Below the pieces are notes generated by a model, which saw nothing but the letters and a program-made list of their open reading frames with translations, did not search any database and had not been told where the DNA came from. From positions 9,362,001-9,426,000 of the forward strand of contig JARWIR010000008.1 in assembly GCA_029959085.1 (NCBI GenBank): 64,000 nucleotides of DNA. Reading direction: 5' to 3'. This DNA is from Nemophila menziesii (Eukaryota > Streptophyta > Magnoliopsida > Boraginales > Hydrophyllaceae). Shown here in pieces: positions 32,561 to 44,174 of this stretch. The position numbers and the translations under genes were made by a program. The first letter of the stretch is position 1. Each line of letters begins with the position of its first letter.

Positions 32561-33086
32561 TTAAATGAGATATCACTTATCTATTTGTACTGTTCATATT
32601 ACATTCGAATCTACTCCATAAATATTTTCATCGGTTCTTGGTCTCCGTCACAATACTAAATTGACCGTTAGAGAGATTTTGCGAGACAAACTTGCATGTG
32701 TTCCTGATTTGTTTCTGATTTCAGGTTATCAGACTTGGCAAATGGTAGATTTAGCTAGATCAACGATCAAGAAAAGTATCCGAGCTATCAGAGCTCCACC
32801 ATGTGAGTATTCTTATTGATCGGGTGTCTTACATTGTATCATCCGTTGTAGTTGTGTTAAGGAGTATAAATCAACTCCATATATTTTTAGACCAAATGAA
32901 AAGAATTTTTTATTTAATATTTTAAAGGAGCTTATGAAACATATAATATTGTTATGTAAATTTAAAATATTTTTTAAAATCAAGTGCCGAGAGAACTTCA
33001 GCCAGTAAGTATTACATGGGTTTGTACTTTTTTTACCTCATGAATTCAAGCCAACCATTTTTTCAATATGTGAATGGTTAAAGGTA
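32561..33086. other. Non-coding stretch, nothing recognised
   Basis: AT-rich, with short interspersed words. A plus-strand TATAAATA lies just to its left (32541-32548), but I see no ORF or repeat downstream. Confidence 0.4.
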
Positions 33087-33336
33087 CTCCCTCCATCCAT
33101 TAATGTTTTTCATACTTTTTTTCACATAGATTAAGAAAAACAATTAATTCCTTCTATTTTTACTAAACTACCCTCAACCAACTAAGTAAATGAATTTAAT
33201 GATGATAAGCTTTTGAATATTAAATAAGGATAAAATTGGTAGAATATGTAAAAAAGTTCCTTGGTATCTTAAATGGATAACTTTTTGTAGACATCTATTT
33301 TTAGAAATTGTGACAAACATTCATGGACAGTGGGAG
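33087..33336. mobile_element. Stowaway-type MITE
   Basis: 250 bp flanked by TA (33085-33086 and 33337-33338). The left end CTCCCTCCATCCATTAATG is typical of plant Stowaway (Tc1/mariner) elements; the right end read inward is CTCCCACTGTCCATGAATG. The interior is AT-rich and has no coding capacity. Confidence 0.85.
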
Positions 33337-33447
33337 TATTTTATACGCCCAATGAATAATTCTAAGGAAACGTACATTCCTACTTAACATAGGACGTTTC
33401 TTTCTGAATACCAATGTTTTTTTGGTCGAAAATCCACTCTTATTACT

Positions 33448-33765
33448 TTAAACTGAGTTATTACAACAATTATTTAAGGTAACAATATTTACATAAAAGA
33501 AACTATCCAGACTATCCATCAGAATACCTATCATCCAACTATCCCATAGTAGCCATCGTAGATTGCAAGATGTGCTAGTCGTCGAGAGAGAATACCAATT
33601 CTTTCGTAGATCGCAAGTCTTCTTAGTCCTCCAAAGTGAACCATCATCAATCACGAAACTCCTTACGCCTTTCCGAACCCCCATGAAAAGAACAACACCA
33701 ACACCACACGTACAAAAACCAAGAACCAGAAGGAGGTACTTAATCACGGTAGCGGAGCTAACCAT
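33448..33765 (-). CDS. Hypothetical small membrane protein (105 aa)
   Basis: Starts at ATG 33765 (MVSSATVIKYLLLVLGF), 32 nt downstream of a TATATAAG box (33804-33797, minus). Residues 8-32 are strongly hydrophobic (KYLLLVLGFCTCGVGVVLFM) and read as a signal peptide or signal anchor, followed by RKGVRSFVIDDGSLWRTKK. The rest is Ser/Thr/Trp-rich without a motif I know. The minus strand past the stop ends in A-rich sequence (CCAAAAAAAC near 33418). It could be a short gene, a gene fragment or chance. Confidence 0.3.
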   Translation of the reverse strand: MVSSATVIKYLLLVLGFCTCGVGVVLFMGVRKGVRSFVIDDGSLWRTKKTCDLRKNWYSLSTTSTSCNLRWLLWDSWMIGILMDSLDSFFYVNIVTLNNCCNNSV

Positions 33766-33804
33766 GACTGTCGTAGAGTAGAACACCAGAAGTCCTCTTA
33801 TATA

Positions 33805-34678
33805 AACATAACCTATATCTAGGTTTAAACCACTGAGGATAAGACAAACCAGGGGTGGTACTTGTATTTGAAGTCAAAAGTATCATGTTTTACAATTATC
33901 CTTATCCAACAATATATCCCAAATTGGAATCATACCCAGTTTAGATTCCTTTTCATTTCAAATTTAGTTTTGACAAAATATGTCGTCAATAGTGTAAGAT
34001 TCACTGCGTCAAAAACTCATTTTTATAACTGTGGAACCATTTCGAACCTTGTACCATGGACTCAAGAACAACACGAGCCCAGCTGGTCCTCAACCGGTCC
34101 ATCACTTCAATCCCAGAGCTGTCAAAAGCTAGTATAACAATTGATTCTAACAGTACTAGCAGTATAATGTAAAAAAGAAGAGGCCTTAGTCTGATAAAGT
34201 TTATCGCTATAGTCATACTCTCTAAAATAGAGAGTCCAAAAACAATCGAGAAAAGTCGTAAACCAAAAGGGAATCCACGGCTGCCATCAACAGTTTTGAG
34301 TTCGATATTACTGTATTATTTCCTATGTTTGATGTAATATACCTTGATTATCCAGAATTTCCAATTATTATTCGTAAAAGTTCCCGTATTTCTAAATATT
34401 CGTTGTACGCCACCATAAAACTCCTCATCTGACTTCCGTAGGTTCCTTTCGTGTCTCATACTGGAATTCAAATGAGAATCAATCGCCTCCTGTATCTTGT
34501 TCTTCTTCTTCCTATTTTGTTTATTTGCAAAATATTTACAGAAAATTCTTTATCTTCACCATCGAACAAACTACTCTGTATATTACTTGAACCCCTTTTT
34601 TTATCTACACCGTTGTTGAGTTTTTTTTGCAAAATTCCACTCGAGAACGATCATCAAGATATTTAAGATTTTCCTATT
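33805..34678. other. Unassigned stretch
   Basis: Two short frames (minus 34001-34216; plus 34451-34666) have hydrophobic starts but no recognisable motif. I see no repeat structure. Confidence 0.3.
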
Positions 34679-35420
34679 CTATTTGTCCTTATTCTCACAT
34701 TTAGCAGCAATCGTTTTCGTCATTCTGCCCTTTACTTTATAAACTTTCTTACTCAAGTTGCTGCGAGTTGAGGATATGTCGGTATGCTGAGCCTTTGTAA
34801 TCATCTTCTCCATACTCACATGATTCGAGAAGTACCAATTATTGTTAAGCTTGTTCTTCATATTCCATAGGTATTAAAAAATTTGGTAATCTGTTTTCCG
34901 TAAACCTTCTTCTATCGTGTATTGTTCTTTCTTTCTTTTCCAGGGAACTAACCTTCGTCAAGGGTAATTTCACATAAACCTCTAATATATCCTCACCTTG
35001 GTCCTTTATTCTTATCTTCCCCCTATAGTTATGAATCGAGAAGTAACAATTATCGATATTCTTGTAACCTATGTCCCTGAGATGTTCTAAACTCTGGTGT
35101 TTCTTATGGGGACCGTTTGAATTAATATCATCTATATCATAAGTAACAGATAAATTAAATCGAGAGAAAGTCGTACATGTTCCTTGTAGTAGTGCTTTTG
35201 TCTCCGTAGCTATGATTGCTTCTTTCCCCTGATACCCAATCTTCTTTGAGGAGCAACTTTTATAGACATCTAATCTATCGCTACGTTGAGTCTTTATTAT
35301 AATCTTCACCTTACCTTCATAATTCGAGAAATAACTATTGCTGATATCCTTATTATCCATATTCCATGAGTAGTCGATGACTTGGTATCCTGTATAATAA
35401 CCATTTAAGGTCTTACTCAT
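34679..35420 (-). pseudogene. Unknown protein with three internal repeats, frameshifted
   Basis: The frame 35420-34845 (191 codons, MSKTLNGYYTGYQVIDYSWN) contains two copies of a roughly 60-residue unit. Unit 1 has ISNSYFSNYEGKVKIIIK then DVYKS. Unit 2 has IDNCYFSIHNYRGKIRIK then EVYVK. After a frame change near 34860 a third unit appears (34861-34679): LNNNWYFSN, then KVYKVK. The shared pattern is N-x-YFS, a Lys-rich strand, then VY-x-K. I do not know the family. It may be the remnant of a host gene or of an accessory ORF. Confidence 0.4.
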
Positions 35421-36197
35421 CGTAACTTTCTTTAATCTTATTTTGTATTATTTGATAATATTCGGAAAAACTAGATGATAGTTATTGAAGTTTTGCTGGA
35501 AAAAAAAAATTTAAGGTTGAAAATAAAAATATAATCGGTGAGACCTGATAGGTCTCGAGAGAGTCAAGAGATTTGCATAATGGTATGCATAAATACCAAT
35601 GTTTAAAAGATCAAGACGAGATATTCTTTTTAAGGCATCAAAACAGAAACGCTACTTGTAATCAATGTTACATCCTATTAATTGTCTTCTAATTATTTGC
35701 TAGGGTTGATGTATTTACGATCAAATTTGTGCATTTATTTGGCCAGCGGATAAATTTATAATATTAGGTAGGAGTGTGATGTTAAAACATAAGTGTCGTT
35801 ATTTTATTTATTTTAATTTTTTTGGACAACCGTGTCGTTATTTAAATGAAATGACTAATTATTCCGAACAAAATAAAATAAAATTATGTCAATAAGGCAG
35901 CAATAGGAGACAGAATTTGTATTCGAGGCCCAGTATGAACATTTATCAGAGTTAGACGCTGGGCTTTTCGAGATTAGAGACTGACTAATTTTCTGGCAAT
36001 TATGTTTGATTTTGCATCTAGAAGAAAAAACGTTCGGAATTCTAAGTTTTAAAAGCGTAATTGATCTTATATTTATAAAAAGAAAAGTTTACGATAGATA
36101 TATAATATTTAGTTTATCTTTATTAAATATAATTTTCTTTGATAACCTTGATATTACTTAATACATATAGTTATCGTCAATTGCGTGATTGCGTGTC
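35421..36197. other. Non-coding stretch, nothing recognised
   Basis: AT-rich with no ORF over 60 codons. GTGTCGTTATTTAAA-like words occur twice (about 35795 and 35831). It ends at the target duplication of the LINE. Confidence 0.5.
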
Positions 36198-36239
36198 AGG
36201 CATTACGTGTTTTTTTTAGTCAAATAAAACAGTTAAACA

Positions 36240-39200
36240 TTATTTACACATCTGATTCTGAAAATTACAAGCTCCAAAAATAGTAAAATCACTCCAATGG
36301 TACAGATTAATGTTACGTCGTATGCATTTGGCGAGCGCATCTGCCGCAGTGTTCCACTTTCTATTGATGTGAATCACTTTCCAATCCGGAAACTTAGAAA
36401 GCCAGCTCTTCATTTTGGCAATGAATGGGTAATTTTCCATCGAAAACCTGAATTGTACGACATATCTTGAACTAGTTCAAGGTTATCGGAGTAAAAAGAA
36501 ATACTCCGGTGATTGAGGAAGGCAGGCCTCCTCATATCAAGTAAAACAACCTAACATTCACCCACAAAAGGGCTATCAACCACACATCTTCTCGTAATTC
36601 TTTCCGTGATGATACCTTCTTTGTTGATTCCAATAGAAGCAATATCAGCAGGTTCCTAATCCCTAGTGTAAGACGTATCGCTCATCCAAATAAGATCTGA
36701 ATCATCTGTAATAAGTGGATTATTATCAAACTTCCCCATGTCTTCATTACTAGATTTGTCCTCCTCCTTACTTTCTCTTTGATTCCTTAAACAAAAGAAA
36801 ATTTTAATCATAACTTTAACTTTGTAATTAATTTCACTAATATTCCAGGACTTATTTCCAAAAAGACCCCTCATTTTAGCTTTCCATATGAACCATCGGG
36901 TAAGAAGAAGGCTTCCTGTGATTTATTTTCTATCCCATCCATTTCTGGTATAAGTATCAATAGTTTCAAGCAACCAAGAAGCAAAGTTCCCATTATTACT
37001 ATTATCAATTTTAATCTGCATTCTAGAAGTAGCCCAAACAGACATACTAAAAGGGCATCGAAGGAATAGATGTTCAATGTCTTCCACTTCCGTCTCACAC
37101 CATCTACAAGAATCATCTGGGGCGCATTTTCTTAGGTGGAGATTCTTCTTAGTAGGTAAAGCCCCATTACAGGTTTTCCACCCAAAATTCCTTACTTTTG
37201 TCAGTACATTAGAATGCCAAATCGCGTTCCAGCGAAAACTAATATTATTTTCACCCTGTTTAGATGATTGTGCTTCTTTAGCCATATCAATCTCAACCAA
37301 CTTATGATATCCCGACTTTGTCGTATAGTCTCCATTTTTAGTATCTGGCCAAATCAGTTTATCATCCTCATTAAGTAACATAATTGGCATCTTAGAAATC
37401 TCACTAACAATATTGGAACTAAAAATATTCCTCAAAGTATCAAAATTCCATGATATCATATTGTTATCAAACAATTGAGCCACCCTTTCCAATTGACAAT
37501 CTATCGGTTTCTCAAGTTTATAACTTCCTTTTAACCATTTATGATTCCAAATATTCGTATTATATCCATTACCAATGCGCCATATAGAATGTTGCTTACT
37601 GAATTGTAAGACTTAATAAATGCTAGCCCAACTCCAAGATCTCTTCTTGGATAATTTAGCATCAAATAATCTACAGTTAGGAGAATATATACCTTTTAAT
37701 ACTTAGAAACAAGTAAGTTGGGATAATTAATGATCCTCCAGGCTTATTTAGCGAGGAGCGCCAAATTAATTTTTTTGTAGATCTCCAAAACCAATTCCTC
37801 CGACCATTTTTTATCTAGCAATTTTATTCCATTTAACCCAGTGTATCCTTTTTCTAGTACCTGAGTCCCACCAATAATTCGCAATAATTCCAGATTATTT
37901 TTTTCAAAGAGATTTCGGAAATTCAAAAATCGACATGGCATAATTCAGTATAGCTTGAAGAACTGCTTTAATAAGAACTTCTTTATCTCCGTCAGATAGT
38001 AATTTTGAGATCCAACTAGCAGATTTTGTAATTAAGCGATCTTTAATATAGTTAAGATTTTCTGATCTTGTTTGTTTAATAGAAAAAGGTATACCAAGAT
38101 ATTTACCAAAGAAAGTAGTTCTTTCAATATTTAGCATTTGCGTAACCTCTTCACAGACCAAATCGGGGGTTCCTTTACTAAATAAGATAGATGATTTTTG
38201 GAAATTGATTTTTTGTCCCGAAGCCTGTCAGAATTTATGAAGCACCTCTTTAAACGAATTAATTTCATTATTCTCAATATTAATAAAGAATAGAGCATCA
38301 TCCGCAAAGAGAAAATGGGTTAATTTAGGACAATTCCTCGCCATAGAGATGCCTTTAATATTGCCTTCTCAATATTGGTAATTAATAATACTGATAAGAC
38401 TTTCTGTAAGAAGAGAGAAAAGAAGAGGCGAAAGTAGGTCCCCATGTCTAATACCCCTACTCGAGTAAAATTTATGTAACCTTTGGCCATTAACTTTAAT
38501 TTGCATTGAGAGCGAAGAAATGCAGTTGTATATCCACTATGTCCATTTCTCACAGAAACCCAACCTTTTAAGAACCTGAATAAGAAATTTCCAATTAACT
38601 CGGTCATACGCTTTCTCCATGTCAATCTTTACCGCCGCATAATTTTTCTTTGATTTCCTCTTATTTTTAAGATAAAAAGAAACTTCTTGAGCAATAATAA
38701 TATTGTCTGAATACTTCTCCCTTTTATAAATGTCGATTGGGTCGGTGATATGATCTCATCCATAAAAGGTTGGAGTCTAGTCGCCAAATTTTTTGCAATA
38801 TAGCTAAAGTTAATACAAGCGACAGGTCTAAATTTTTTAATACCCTCTTGTTTTTCACCTTTAGGAATTAAGGTGATTAACGTATCATTCAAATCATTTA
38901 GTGGTGTATTATGATCAAAATATGTGATAACCAGGATAAAAATATCATCTTTAAGAATATCCTAATACTCTTGATAAAAATTACTTGGTAAACCGTCCGG
39001 TCCCGGTGCTTTAGAACCAGACATGCTAAAAACTGCGTTTCTTACTTCCTCAATATCTAGCCTTTTTGTGAGTAAATCATTCATAACCATAGTGATTTTA
39101 TTTGGAATGAAATTAGTTATATCCTCAGCTTCAGCAGTGTTAGGGGCTTTGAAATAGTTATGATTAAAATCATTAATCGTCTTATTAATTTCACCCGAAT

Positions 39201-40366
39201 CTTCACTCCAATCCCATCATCCAATCTTAGCAGCTAAACACGATTAATATTTCTTCTATTAAGAGTTTCTACATGTAAATAATTAGTATTTTTATCACCC
39301 TTTTTAACCCATTTATCTCTAGCTTTATCTGCCCAAAAAGATTCTTCCTGATTCCAAGCTGCTTCTAGTTTATTATATATAATTTTCTCCTTCTCCCAGT
39401 TATCATTTGATTCTACATCATTTTGTAGAGTTGTAAGTTCCTTCTGGTATTTATCAATAAGTTTACGGTTATTATAAAAAACTTTTTTGCTCCAACTAGT
39501 TAGAACAAGACACGTGGCAACCCTTTTAGAGCAAAATTCTTAATGTTAGAAATCTTATTATTCGCATTCCAAGATTGGCTAACAATTTCTTTACAGATTT
39601 CATTTTCCATCCATCGAGTTTCAAACATGAATTACTTGTAATAATTAGTTCTCAAAGAATCCTTGCTAAGGATAAGTGGTGAATGATCGGATCCAATCAC
39701 CGGTGGGACTTGAAGAGAATAATTAGGAAATAATTCACAGCAAGAGATTGAAGCTAAACCACAATCCAATCTCTCTTTAATATTCTCCTCCCCCTTCCTT
39801 TTATTTGTCCATGTAAAAAAATATACTTTGCCCGGGAGATCAACAAGGCCATTGTTATTAATAAATTCATTAAATTTGATAATTTTGTCAAAGTTCAGAT
39901 CATTTTTACCCTGTTTCTCTAGAGTTCTAGAGATTTTGTTAAATTCACCGATAAATAAAGTAGTTTATTATTTTTAGCATATCAAGAAGATAGGGATTTC
40001 CATACCGATTGTCTTTCCATTTCATCATTTGGAGCATACACACACACACCAAATGCCAAATACTTTTATTAGATTCCTCCGCCTGAGCGATTACAAAAGA
40101 AGCGGTAGAATTGACAACCCTAAGATTAACCGAGTTATTCCACAACAAAAGTATTCCCCCAGACATAAACGATCCTCCCCTGGGTTCAACTAAGTGCGAA
40201 TTATCAAAAGACTTAAAGTTCTTACAAGATTTAAGTCTTTACCCCTAAGCTTAGTTTCTAAAAGACAAGTAATTGAAAGACGATATTTGGAGACAAGGTA
40301 CTTGAAAGCTTTCTTTGTCGTGGGTGGCCTCGCTCCACCATAATTCCATACCATTAAATTATCCAT
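36240..40366 (-). pseudogene. LINE ORF2: endonuclease, reverse transcriptase, zf-RVT, RNase H
   Basis: Starts at ATG 40366 (MDNLMVWNYGGARPPTTKKA), the APE-type endonuclease N-terminus, with LLETK as the metal-binding Glu motif and GGILLLWNNSVNLRVVNST at 40166-39945. The RT shows NDTLITLIPK, FRPVACINF and SPTQSTFIKGRS (38892-38629), then the FADD catalytic box (FLFADDALF, about 38295-38310). After LGIPFSIKQ the RT-linked zinc-finger domain (37492-36923) has FRWNAIWHSNVLTKVRNFGW, CRWCETEVEDIEHLFLRCPF. The RNase H end (36440-36240) has WKVIHINRKWNTAADALAKC. At least six frame breaks. Confidence 0.85.
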
Positions 40367-40759
40367 CAACCACGGCCCTGTTAAGGGACAGGCCGCGATC
40401 CACTGAAGAAATATGAGGTTGGTTTTCCATCACGAGAGGACCCCGTGTACTCGCCACCTCATAGGAAAAAAAGTCGTTGCTAGAATCTTCCCCAAGATGC
40501 CCTTCACACCCCGCACCATTGCAAAAGTACATTTTCTCCTCCTCCATAGCTTTAGTATTCTTGTCCTCAAATCCCATTTCTTCCATATTCCTAGCATTGA
40601 TAATTTGATCTTTCACTTAATTAAAACTCACATATAACTCATCCACAAACACTTGCATATCATTAATGCGTCTTTCCATCAAGTTAAATCCATTCTCGTT
40701 AATATTTTGGACCTTGTTAGTAAGTCCCAACTGAATAGGCGCAGGAGCTGATTTTTTCT

Positions 40760-42363
40760 TCAATTCTTTTGGTCAAGAAAACTTTCTTTAAGACTAAAAA
40801 CTCTGCATCTTGGTTTAGTGGACCAAGTTCTCTTATTGTCATCGTCCTTCCTCGCAAACTGGCTGATATGGATAGATTGTGAGTTAAAAGATTCCTCATC
40901 TAGTTCAAAAGATTCATCTTCAAAGTCATAATACTCTACAACCTTCTTTCCTTTCGCATTAGCTCTTGCTTCATCAACTTTCCCAATGACATTTTTTGTA
41001 ATTGTAGTAACACCATGATCTTGAAGTGGAGCTGGAACTAGCTGGTTGAAATTCACAGAATTTGAATTTAGCATGTTGGTGCTAGATTTAATTGGAGAAG
41101 AAATAATTACCGGATTCAAGTGTCCACCAGGTTACTTAGAGTATACTCCATCTTGAGAAAATTTGCGATACATTTCATCCACAGCTATCTCTCTTGCATT
41201 TAATACTTCATTAATAGCTTGACTATTTACAATAATACTCATTCCCACGTCGCCTAATTCCTCCCTAAAATTTTCGAAAATAGTTGGATAATTCTTCTCC
41301 GAGAGCTCAACAGGACCATCAAAGGTTGTAGCTTTGTTATAAATCTCCTCTAGTAATTCAGAATTTTCACGTTTCTTCTTAGTAGATTGACTTTCAGCTT
41401 TTTTGTTGTCTGAATTTCCTTCTTTAGGTACATGTTGATTAGATATAGGAATAGAACCAAACTAAATGTTATGTAATAAAGCATTATTACCATTATTTGA
41501 CCCTCCATCCTCATCATCATCCCCACCTTGGCGTCTAAAGGGGTAACAATGAATTATATCATCGAAGTTACCCCATTGATCTCTTCTACACAATATATCC
41601 TCACCCCTAATAACAAGCTCTTTTTAGACCAATTAAAAAACCTAGCTGAATCATTATTCCAGCGAGGTCTTACCATAGTTGTGTTACACCCTATTTTATT
41701 ATGGACTAATCTCCTACAGTTAAATAAAACAGCCTATACTTTCATATATAAAACCAACCCATTCAAGACCATCAAGTTTATTCAAATACACACCTGTTTT
41801 AATAGGTTCGTTGGTGTCGAAATCAACTCTGAATCTAATGAATTTGAGATCATTAGTGTCTGCAACATGATAGTCTACTTCAACCACTTCTCCTATGTAG
41901 CTCCCAAATGCCTCAATAGCGTTAAGATTATTCTGAATCCCTGCTAAACCATATATACGAACCCAAACAGAAGATGTAACCAAATCAACCTCACTAAGAT
42001 TTGAGTTTGCATCAACCTTAGCAATAAGAACATGCATCCCACTAACCAAACAGGGCCTAATGAAGTATAAGCGTTGTGCCTCCTCCTCTCGATCAAGTGT
42101 AAGTTTGAATATATTAGTCTGAAATTCCACGAAAATAATACTTCCCTTGATACACCACGATTCAAGAACAACTTTGCGAAAGATACCAAATCCAATAGCC
42201 TATCAGAGATAATACGAACAAAGAAGTTGAATTCTGAAATAATAGGCTTAGCTGATAAAGTTTTAGTTGCAAGAGAGAGTAATTCAAGCTTGAGAAGATT
42301 TTCATTTTCGGCACGAGCAGGGGGAATAAAATGGTTGGATTTGGAAGCCATATTAGAGCTCAT
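40760..42363 (-). pseudogene. LINE ORF1: nucleic-acid-binding protein, frameshifted
   Basis: The N-terminus MSSNMASKSNHFIPPARAEN starts at 42363. After a frame change near 42130 the DUF4283-type core is readable (42130-41720): IFKLTLDREEEAQRLYFIRP, SEVDLVTSSVWVRIYGL, GSYIGEVVEVD. The zinc knuckle expected after GFIYE is decayed into stops and lacks its Cys residues. A Ser/Lys/Glu-rich C-terminal part continues at 41119-40760. The role in the family is RNA binding for LINE particles. Confidence 0.75.
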
Positions 42364-42516
42364 ATTGCGTTGAAATTTTAGGTGCAGTTCGGTATAGTGA
42401 CTGTAGTTAGCTAAATCATCCCCATGAGAATATATAGATAAGAAGCAGAAGACTAAAGAACCTGAATCGTCTAAATTCTTCTTCACCACCCTAAGCCATG
42501 AATCCATTATTGACAC

Positions 42517-43762
42517 TTGTAATAAACGTGAAACTATAGTATAACTGAGATATGAAAAGAAAAGCTAAACATATCTTGCCAGATTCTCAAGGTAAGCGTG
42601 GAAGTAGTATCTATCCCACATAGTAGGCCGCCCATTTTCCAATATAATAATACACCAATGAGAGACGCTCATAAGAGATAGTTGAACATCAGACTTCTTA
42701 ATCATCTAATGATATATAATAAATAATTAGAGAAGGATCTTTGTACATATATCCGCCGTAATACTAAGAGAATCAAGATAAAAGGTAATCTTTAACACTA
42801 CACACGTACTGTAGATCTTCCTAATAGCCTCTGAACAAGAGACAAAATATGCTATATATTTGTAGATAAAGACACGCTAACTCCTCTTATAAGAGGTTTG
42901 AAAACCAAGAAAAATCTTAACACAGGTATTATAGTATGCTAATAAACGAATATACCACATATATTCAAAAGAAGAGGTATAATACAAGGTAGGAAAATAA
43001 GAGCAGCAAAACCAATATAAATAGAGTTTAATAAAAGGCCAAATATAACAAGAACACGTAAGGAAGTAAGAAAGCGTACTTGATATGTTTTTGTTGCAGC
43101 TAATACAATGATAAATAAAAATCATGTTGATCTGATCAGGAGTGACCATGATGTGAGAATAGAAGTAATCCATTATCATTAATATTATTACTGATACAAT
43201 ATCCAATTCCTCCAAATCAAAGCTCATAAAATTATCTTAGCAGTGCGATAGAAATTGCACGTTAAAATATTTAATTTTGTAAGCATGAGAAAAATTAACC
43301 ACCCAAGTCCTTAATATATGATTAAAGTACATGACATAACTTAAACCAAAATCAATCATCACTACCTCTATCTGCATGTGTTCAAATCTGCCATGGATGA
43401 TGAGATAGAAGACAATAAATGAGTCTTTCACCTTTGAGAGATCATATCCTATGATAAATAGGCTGTGCATGTGAGAAAGAAGCTTATTCTCGAGCAACCT
43501 TCCCAAAGGTACATTACTAAGAAAGATCAATAAGAACTTTGGGCCTGGTTGATGTTTGAAGTTGATCATAGCTAATGAGAGCTCAAACGAAGCAAAGAGA
43601 AAGAAAGAGAAAGCCTGGAGAATCATTTTGTTGTAAATTTAAAGGTGGTCAAGGCTCCATTGTAGAAGAAGAGAAAACCAGAGAAAATTTTAGAGAGAGT
43701 TTTGAAAGTTATGTTGGAGTCTAATCGATAATTGCTCTAATAATTTATTAACTTTTAGTCTT
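42517..43762 (-). other. LINE 5' region
   Basis: 1.2 kb between the 5' end defined by the target duplication and ORF1. The first 100 nt of the minus strand are pyrimidine-rich (CTCTCTCTAAAATTTTCTC, CTCTTCTTCTAC), as expected for a 5' untranslated leader. Hydrophobic frames at 43626-43237 and 43227-42877 have no known motif. An unrelated insert within this stretch cannot be excluded. Confidence 0.5.
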
Positions 43763-43774
43763 AGGCATTACGCG

Positions 43775-44174
43775 TTGCCGGTGAAGGAATTTGCTGAGCA
43801 GTATGGAAAAGTGTAGTTCAAATATATTCCGCGACGTTTCAACGGTTTGGTCAACAGTATTGCGCACTCTATGGTAGAGTGAGCCTAGCTGTTACCCGAT
43901 TTTCAAGACTTGTGGTCGGTTGATTTCAGCCACAATTTATAAATGTGTTTTGTACTTGTCCCAAAAAACAATATAATAAATATCCGTATTATAACCAGTA
44001 TTATAAAATAAGGCAGTCTAGCCACTTGGCGTTCCACCTAGGCGTTCCAAAGTACGATATGCTTGGAATTTCTCTAGATAGTAATTAAGGGGTTCGTATA
44101 TGAATAATCTAATCAATAAACTACCCAATCAAACTAATGAGTCACCTAATCTGATTAATACATCGCATGCTAGC
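43775..44174. other. Flanking stretch with MITE fragment
   Basis: Mostly unassigned. The part 44015-44060 (GCCACTTGGCGTTCCACCTAGGCGTTCC-like) resembles the MITE fragment at 45470-45530, so the hAT element to the right may have split an older MITE. Confidence 0.35.

Larger units (their letters stand above)
36198..43774 (-). mobile_element. L1-type LINE retrotransposon, full-length span, coding dead
   Basis: The element occupies 36210-43762 on the minus strand. It ends in an A8 tail (36217-36210) and is flanked by AGGCATTACGTG (36198-36209) and AGGCATTACGCG (43763-43774), a 12-bp target duplication with one mismatch. In order it carries a roughly 1.2-kb 5' region, ORF1 with a DUF4283-type domain, and ORF2 with endonuclease, RT, a zinc-finger-like RT-linked domain and a C-terminal RNase H, which is the plant L1 arrangement. 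Many frame breaks make it inactive. Confidence 0.88.

Noticed and set aside
41528..41947. 139-codon plus-strand frame
   Set aside because: Antisense to LINE ORF1, whose DUF4283-type motifs are on the minus strand.
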